From: Chryseobacterium gleum
GTDB lineage: Bacteria > Bacteroidota > Bacteroidia > UBA10329
DNA length: 55,710 nucleotides
Assembly: GCA_945903645.1 (NCBI GenBank)
Contig: CAMDOM010000015.1
Coordinates: 1 to 55,710 of the forward strand
Reading direction: 5' to 3'
Shown here: piece after piece, positions 51,299 to 55,710 of the stretch
Layout of the letters: every line of letters begins with the position of its first letter
Position numbering within the stretch: the stretch's first letter is position 1
The notes under the pieces: model-generated
Told to the model about the DNA's origin: nothing
The model's database searches: none
Seen by the model: only the letters and a program-made list of their open reading frames with translations
Program-made: the position numbers and the translations under genes

Positions 51299-54200
51299 AT
51301 GAGAATTTTCAAAAGTATCAAAAAGGCCATGGCGTGGTTCACTGGAAGTGTGCTGCTTTTTGGGCTGTTACTTTTGTTAGGATACTTAGCCATTCGCAGT
51401 CCTTATGTGCAAACCCGCATCACTCAATTCGTGGCATCTAAGCTATCAACCGAGCTCAAAACCAAGGTTACCGTAGGTGGAGTAGACATTGGCTTTTTCG
51501 ACCGTGTGATACTCGAAGAGTTTTATCTCGAAGATTTGAAAGGCGATACTTTGGGCTACATCGAGAAGCTTCACCTTACTGTGAATGGATTTGACTTGGA
51601 TAAACGCCAGGTTTTGGTCAAAGAAATACAGCTTGATTCGGTCAATTTTCATCTGCGCAAATACAAAGGCGAACAAGGACAAAACATTCAGTTTCTCATC
51701 GATTATTTCAAAACTGAGAAAGACACTACCCAAAAACCAGTGTGGGATTTGCGGCTCGAAACATTGCAATTGGTGGGTGCTACTTTTAAGATGGATGATG
51801 ATAACAAACCCGCCAAACCCAAGGGCATGGACTATCGCCACTTGAATGTTTCCAATATTGATGTATTGATTAAAAATATCCGCATGGACCAAGACACCCT
51901 TTTTGGTAGGGTAGATAGGTTAGCGGTAAAGGCTAGCAACGGATTTGTCATAAATCACCTAGCAGGAGATGTAAAATTGAGCCCTTTAGAGCTGAAAGTG
52001 GATGCATTGCGTATTAAAACACCACAATCGGAATTGGCGCTAAACCTGCATTTTCGGTATTCGAAATGGGGAGACTGGCTTAATTTTATAGATAAGGTTG
52101 AGATGAACCTCGACCTAGACAATTCGGAAGTTAGTGTGCAAGACGTGGCCTATTTTGCCCCAGCCCTATCAGGAATTGACAAAACCATTCGTATTTCTGG
52201 TCAGATAACTGGGCCAGTGGCTTCCATCAACGGGCGTGCACTTAATATTTGGTATGGCCGAAGCACCAATCTGCAAGGAGATGTAGATATGGATGGGCTG
52301 CCCAACATTGCCGAAACATTCATGTATCTCAATCTGAAACGCTTGGTGACCAATTACACTGATTTGGCAACCATACCCATTCCGCCTTTCGACACCAAAC
52401 GAAATCTTTCCATTCCACCCAATGTGGCAACCCTAGGCACTGTAGATTTTAAGGGAAATTTCACGGGTTTTATCTCCGATTTTGTGGCCTATGGCAAACT
52501 CAACACATCCATAGGTCAACTGCGTACTGACCTTGCCCTAAAGCAAGACGAGCAAACCAAACAGTTTTCCTATAAAGGAAAATTGGCAAGTACCGATTTT
52601 CAAGTGGGTACATTTATGGGTACAGATAAGGTAGGACGCGTGTCGCTAAATGCCAGCATTGACGGAAAAGGGTTAACCGCCAACGATATCAATGCCAAGT
52701 TGCAAGGTAGTGTGATTTCGGCCGAATTGCTTGAATACGCCTACAAGAATATCGAAGTGAATGGAAGTTTTATAAAGAACATTTTCGAAGGAAGATTCAA
52801 TATAAATGAGGAAAACATAGCCTTGGATTTTGGCGGAATGGTGGATTTGAGTGGTACATTACCCAAGTTTAATTTCCATTCCGAGATAGCCCACGCCAAT
52901 CTTTTCAAACTCAATTTTTTGAAGAATAGAGAAGATGCAATCGTTAGCGGGTTTATGGATGTTGATTTTATAGGCAGTAATATCGACAACCTATTGGGTG
53001 CGATTGTATTGAGCAAGGTGAAGTATCAGCAAAAAGGCGATGAACAATTTGCGTTTAATGATTTCGAATTGAAAGCACATCAGAATGGGGCAAAAAAAAC
53101 CATTCGCCTCCGTTCGGATATTATGGATGCAGAGTTTGTTGGAAAATTTGCCTTTCGCAACATTCCCAAAGCGATTAATAACATTATAGCTAAGCATTTG
53201 CCTAGCTATGCATCTGATTTCAAAGTACTTAACGATAATGAAGGGTTGGAGTTTGACTTTAATGCACAGATAAAAAATACAGCAATCATATCCTACTTCG
53301 TGGCGCCCAAGTTGGACATTAGTAATAAGTCGCATTTCGAAGGAAGTTATTCTTCCTCACGCAACGAAATAAGCCTGACTGGGGCAATGCCACGATTGGC
53401 TTTTGGCACAATGGTTTTTAATGACGTGCAGGTAAATGCCAAAAACCCAGGCAAGGAATTCGAGCTTTCTGTTTTGGTTGATGACCTGCGTTTTACGGAT
53501 AGTTTGTTTATAGCCAACCTTGAGGTACGCACTTTCACGTTTAGCGATAGTTTGGGGCTGCGTATTCTTTGGAACAACAATTCGAAGCTAGAGAACAGTG
53601 CTGATATTCAAGGTGTGGCCTCATTTCCACGTAATTCCAATGTAAGCTTTAAGCTCAAAGAATCGCAGATTACCGTAGCCGATTTGGATTGGAATGTAGT
53701 ACCTAACAATCACCTTACCATTGATAGTAGCACGTTTAATTTCCAAAATATCGCATTCACAAATGGCAGCCAATCCATTGGGATAGACGGTATTGTTTCT
53801 AAAAATCCAAAGGAAAAACTGAATGTGAAATTGGGCACATTCGACCTGGCAAACTTCAATTTAATCACCAAAAAATCAGGTATTACCTTGGCAGGTATCA
53901 TTAGTGGCGATGCCCAAATTTCAAATATTTATGGGCAAGTTTTGGTAACAAACCAGTTGCTGGTAAACGAATTGAAGTTGAACAATGTGCTTATTGGTTC
54001 GGGTAAATTGGACAATGTGTGGGAACCCGAAACGCGTACCGTAAATGTGGCAGCTCTTTTAGAACGCACGGATGGTACTGGTTTGCGGGTTTCAGGTAAA
54101 TTTATGCCAGGCGCAGAGCGTAAGCAAAATTTCGATCTTTCAATAGCGATGGATAGGTTGCCCCTTTCGGTGGCCAGTGTGTATATCGACAAGGTATTGA

Positions 54201-55710
54201 GCGAAGTGGAAGGCATGGCCAAAGCTGATTTATCGCTGACAGGAACAACCAAAGAACCAGTATTGGAGGGTTATGTGGATTTGAATGATGCCAGCATGTT
54301 GTTCAATTATCTCAACACCACTTTCCGCATTTCCGACCGTGTGTTGGTGAAGAAGGATGGATTCTACTTTCAAAACCTAAAAGTGCTGGACGAGCGCGGA
54401 AAAGAAGGACAAATAAATGGTTGGGTGAAGCATACCAATTTCAAGCAATTTCGATTTGATGCCACGCTAAATGCCAATAATTTCTTTGCAATGAATACCA
54501 CTTCGGCACTCAATCCGTTGTATTATGGTAAAGCTTATGGCACAGGTGTGGTGCGGTTTTCAGGTGTTCCCAAGCAAATGCATTTGGAACTTTCGATGCG
54601 AACGGACAAAGGTTCCAAGTTTTTTATTCCATTGTTTGGTACTAAGAGCGTGAAAGAGTCCAATTTCGTAACCTTCGTCAAAGCGGCTGGTACAAAGGAA
54701 GAGAAGGATTTACTGGCAGATTTTCAAGTTACGTTTGCCAATCTCACTATGGATTTAGACATACAAGTGACGCCAGATGCAGAGGTGCAATTGATATTAG
54801 ACCCTAAAGTGGGAGATATTATTAAAGGTAGTGGACAGGGCGATATCCGAATGTCCCTAGATCGTACTGGTGATTTTAGAATGTTTGGCGAATTCATCAT
54901 CACCAAAGGAGAATATCTGTTTACGCTACAAAATATAATTAACAAGAAATTCTCGGTAAAGTCGGGTGGGTCAATAAATTGGAGTGGAAGTCCATATCAG
55001 GCATTGGTAAACTTGGAAGCAGTGTATGGCTTGCGCACTTCCTTGGCCGATTTGATGGGCGATACCACCTACACGAAGCGTGTGCAGGTAGAGTGCGTGC
55101 TCAAAATGACTGAGAACCTCCTGAATCCCAACATCACTTTCGATATCAATTTGCCCAATGCCGATGCCACAGCCAAAACGGATGTTATCAACCGTATAGG
55201 CGTGGGCAACGATCAAGAGATGAATCGTCAGGTGTTTGCCTTGCTAGTGCTGAATAAATTTCTCCCTACAGAAGATCAAAATATTGCAAATGAAACTGGT
55301 GGATTTTTCTCGGCTAACTCTGCAGAATTGCTGAGCAATCAGTTGAGTAGTTGGCTTTCCAAGATTAGCAACGATTTTGATGTGGGGTTAAATTATCGAC
55401 CAGGAAGCAGTTCTGTGGCAAGTGACGAGGTGGAGGTGGCGCTAAGCACACAGCTCTTCAATAATCGCATCATTATAGATGGCAACTTAGGTGTGGCGAA
55501 CAATAGAAGTCCAGCAGGCGGTCAAGGCCAATCGAGCAGCAATATTGTGGGCGATGTGAACATTGAATACAAGATTACTAACGATGGAAAATTCCGAGTT
55601 CGCGCCTTTAACCGAAGCAATGATGTGAGTGCTAACGCGTTAGTAACCAATAACGCACCTTTTACGCAAGGCGTTGGTATTAGCTATCGCAAGGAGTTCA
55701 ACAACTTTGG
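51299..55710 (+). CDS. tamB: TamB-family translocation/assembly module protein (3' truncated)
   Basis: An open frame of 1470 codons runs off the window edge with no stop. ATG at 51299 follows an ATG at 51291 that is stopped at once. One N-terminal membrane helix (about residues 13-31, FTGSVLLFGLLLLLGYLAI) is followed by a very long beta-rich periplasmic region with AsmA-like start (LSTELKTKVTVGGVDIGFF). The final 400 or so residues match the DUF490/TamB domain (GDIRMSLDRTGDFRMFGEFI, then LNPNITFDINLPNADATAKT). GVGISYRKEFNNFG at the very end is the usual C-terminus, so few codons are missing. Role: lipid or protein transfer to the outer membrane. Confidence 0.94.
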   Translation, partial: MRIFKSIKKAMAWFTGSVLLFGLLLLLGYLAIRSPYVQTRITQFVASKLSTELKTKVTVGGVDIGFFDRVILEEFYLEDLKGDTLGYIEKLHLTVNGFDLDKRQVLVKEIQLDSVNFHLRKYKGEQGQNIQFLIDYFKTEKDTTQKPVWDLRLETLQLVGATFKMDDDNKPAKPKGMDYRHLNVSNIDVLIKNIRMDQDTLFGRVDRLAVKASNGFVINHLAGDVKLSPLELKVDALRIKTPQSELALNLHFRYSKWGDWLNFIDKVEMNLDLDNSEVSVQDVAYFAPALSGIDKTIRISGQITGPVASINGRALNIWYGRSTNLQGDVDMDGLPNIAETFMYLNLKRLVTNYTDLATIPIPPFDTKRNLSIPPNVATLGTVDFKGNFTGFISDFVAYGKLNTSIGQLRTDLALKQDEQTKQFSYKGKLASTDFQVGTFMGTDKVGRVSLNASIDGKGLTANDINAKLQGSVISAELLEYAYKNIEVNGSFIKNIFEGRFNINEENIALDFGGMVDLSGTLPKFNFHSEIAHANLFKLNFLKNREDAIVSGFMDVDFIGSNIDNLLGAIVLSKVKYQQKGDEQFAFNDFELKAHQNGAKKTIRLRSDIMDAEFVGKFAFRNIPKAINNIIAKHLPSYASDFKVLNDNEGLEFDFNAQIKNTAIISYFVAPKLDISNKSHFEGSYSSSRNEISLTGAMPRLAFGTMVFNDVQVNAKNPGKEFELSVLVDDLRFTDSLFIANLEVRTFTFSDSLGLRILWNNNSKLENSADIQGVASFPRNSNVSFKLKESQITVADLDWNVVPNNHLTIDSSTFNFQNIAFTNGSQSIGIDGIVSKNPKEKLNVKLGTFDLANFNLITKKSGITLAGIISGDAQISNIYGQVLVTNQLLVNELKLNNVLIGSGKLDNVWEPETRTVNVAALLERTDGTGLRVSGKFMPGAERKQNFDLSIAMDRLPLSVASVYIDKVLSEVEGMAKADLSLTGTTKEPVLEGYVDLNDASMLFNYLNTTFRISDRVLVKKDGFYFQNLKVLDERGKEGQINGWVKHTNFKQFRFDATLNANNFFAMNTTSALNPLYYGKAYGTGVVRFSGVPKQMHLELSMRTDKGSKFFIPLFGTKSVKESNFVTFVKAAGTKEEKDLLADFQVTFANLTMDLDIQVTPDAEVQLILDPKVGDIIKGSGQGDIRMSLDRTGDFRMFGEFIITKGEYLFTLQNIINKKFSVKSGGSINWSGSPYQALVNLEAVYGLRTSLADLMGDTTYTKRVQVECVLKMTENLLNPNITFDINLPNADATAKTDVINRIGVGNDQEMNRQVFALLVLNKFLPTEDQNIANETGGFFSANSAELLSNQLSSWLSKISNDFDVGLNYRPGSSSVASDEVEVALSTQLFNNRIIIDGNLGVANNRSPAGGQGQSSSNIVGDVNIEYKITNDGKFRVRAFNRSNDVSANALVTNNAPFTQGVGISYRKEFNNF

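Noticed and set aside
1-55710. CRISPR arrays, rRNA, tRNA, insertion sequences or prophage genes
   Set aside because: I looked for repeat-spacer patterns, transposase or integrase motifs, conserved rRNA stretches and cloverleaf-like tRNA ends and saw none; a tRNA cannot be wholly excluded without a covariance search.

Overview
The window is a gene-dense piece of chromosome from a Gram-negative member of the Bacteroidota. The phylum call rests on several things seen together: a fused LpxC/FabZ lipid A gene, a secreted protein ending in a type IX secretion (T9SS) type A sorting domain, a TonB-dependent receptor with an N-terminal carboxypeptidase-regulatory-like domain, ribosomal protein THX, DUF4294 and DUF5683 proteins, a large propeller/Y_Y_Y/SpoIIE sensor, and -7 promoter elements of the TAnnTTTG type. 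Base composition looks moderate and even by eye. I see no phage, transposase, CRISPR array, rRNA or tRNA. Most of the window reads as core genome, arranged in short operons whose genes often overlap by 4 to 11 bases.

Layout. 1-5537 (+): the end of a TrpG/PabA-type glutamine amidotransferase, both methylmalonyl-CoA mutase subunits, two small lipoproteins (DUF547, rhodanese) and a small membrane protein. 5540-12407: a small hypothetical (-), ApbE and a GT39-type membrane glycosyltransferase (+), then a TonB-dependent receptor and a T9SS cargo protein (-). 12665-17887 (+): an HD phosphohydrolase and the lipid A genes lpxD, lpxC/fabZ and lpxA, ending in a lone ABC ATPase. 17981-25806 (+): biotin carboxylase, DUF4294, a 518-aa protein coupled to histidine ammonia-lyase, then parA-parB-DUF5683. 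25814-30989 (-): a signalling operon of a secreted protein of unknown family, a 1059-aa propeller/SpoIIE sensor phosphatase and a secreted TPR protein. 31146-36898 (+): a tightly packed envelope operon of penicillin-acylase-type amidase, membrane protein, patatin, rhomboid, GmhB-type phosphatase and class IV aminotransferase. 37093-38046 (-): YqgE and THX with a histone-H1-like tail. 38139-45748: a BASS transporter (+), a minus-strand operon tsaE-ald-rhomboid-rhomboid-EEP, an rRNA/tRNA methyltransferase (+) and a RecD-like helicase (-). 45934-46765 (+): two uncharacterised overlapping genes facing away from the helicase. 46785-51285 (-): KdsC, DUF2520, HemL, a small membrane protein and TsaD. 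51299-end (+): TamB, cut off by the window edge.

How the genes work together. The strongest theme is the outer envelope: lipid A synthesis (lpxD/C/A, fabZ), LPS inner-core sugars (GmhB-like and KdsC phosphatases), outer-membrane assembly (TamB), lipoproteins, T9SS cargo and lipid or amide hydrolases. A second theme is carboxylic acid metabolism (methylmalonyl-CoA mutase, biotin carboxylase, alanine dehydrogenase, histidine ammonia-lyase). A third is tRNA t6A synthesis (tsaD, tsaE).

The best places to look for something new are: the intergenic region 45749-45933, where a 25-bp direct repeat carries two terminator-like hairpins and two mini-ORFs leading into the helicase; the unknown gene pair beside it; the SpoIIE operon with its unrecognised secreted first gene; and THX with its lysine/alanine/proline tail.
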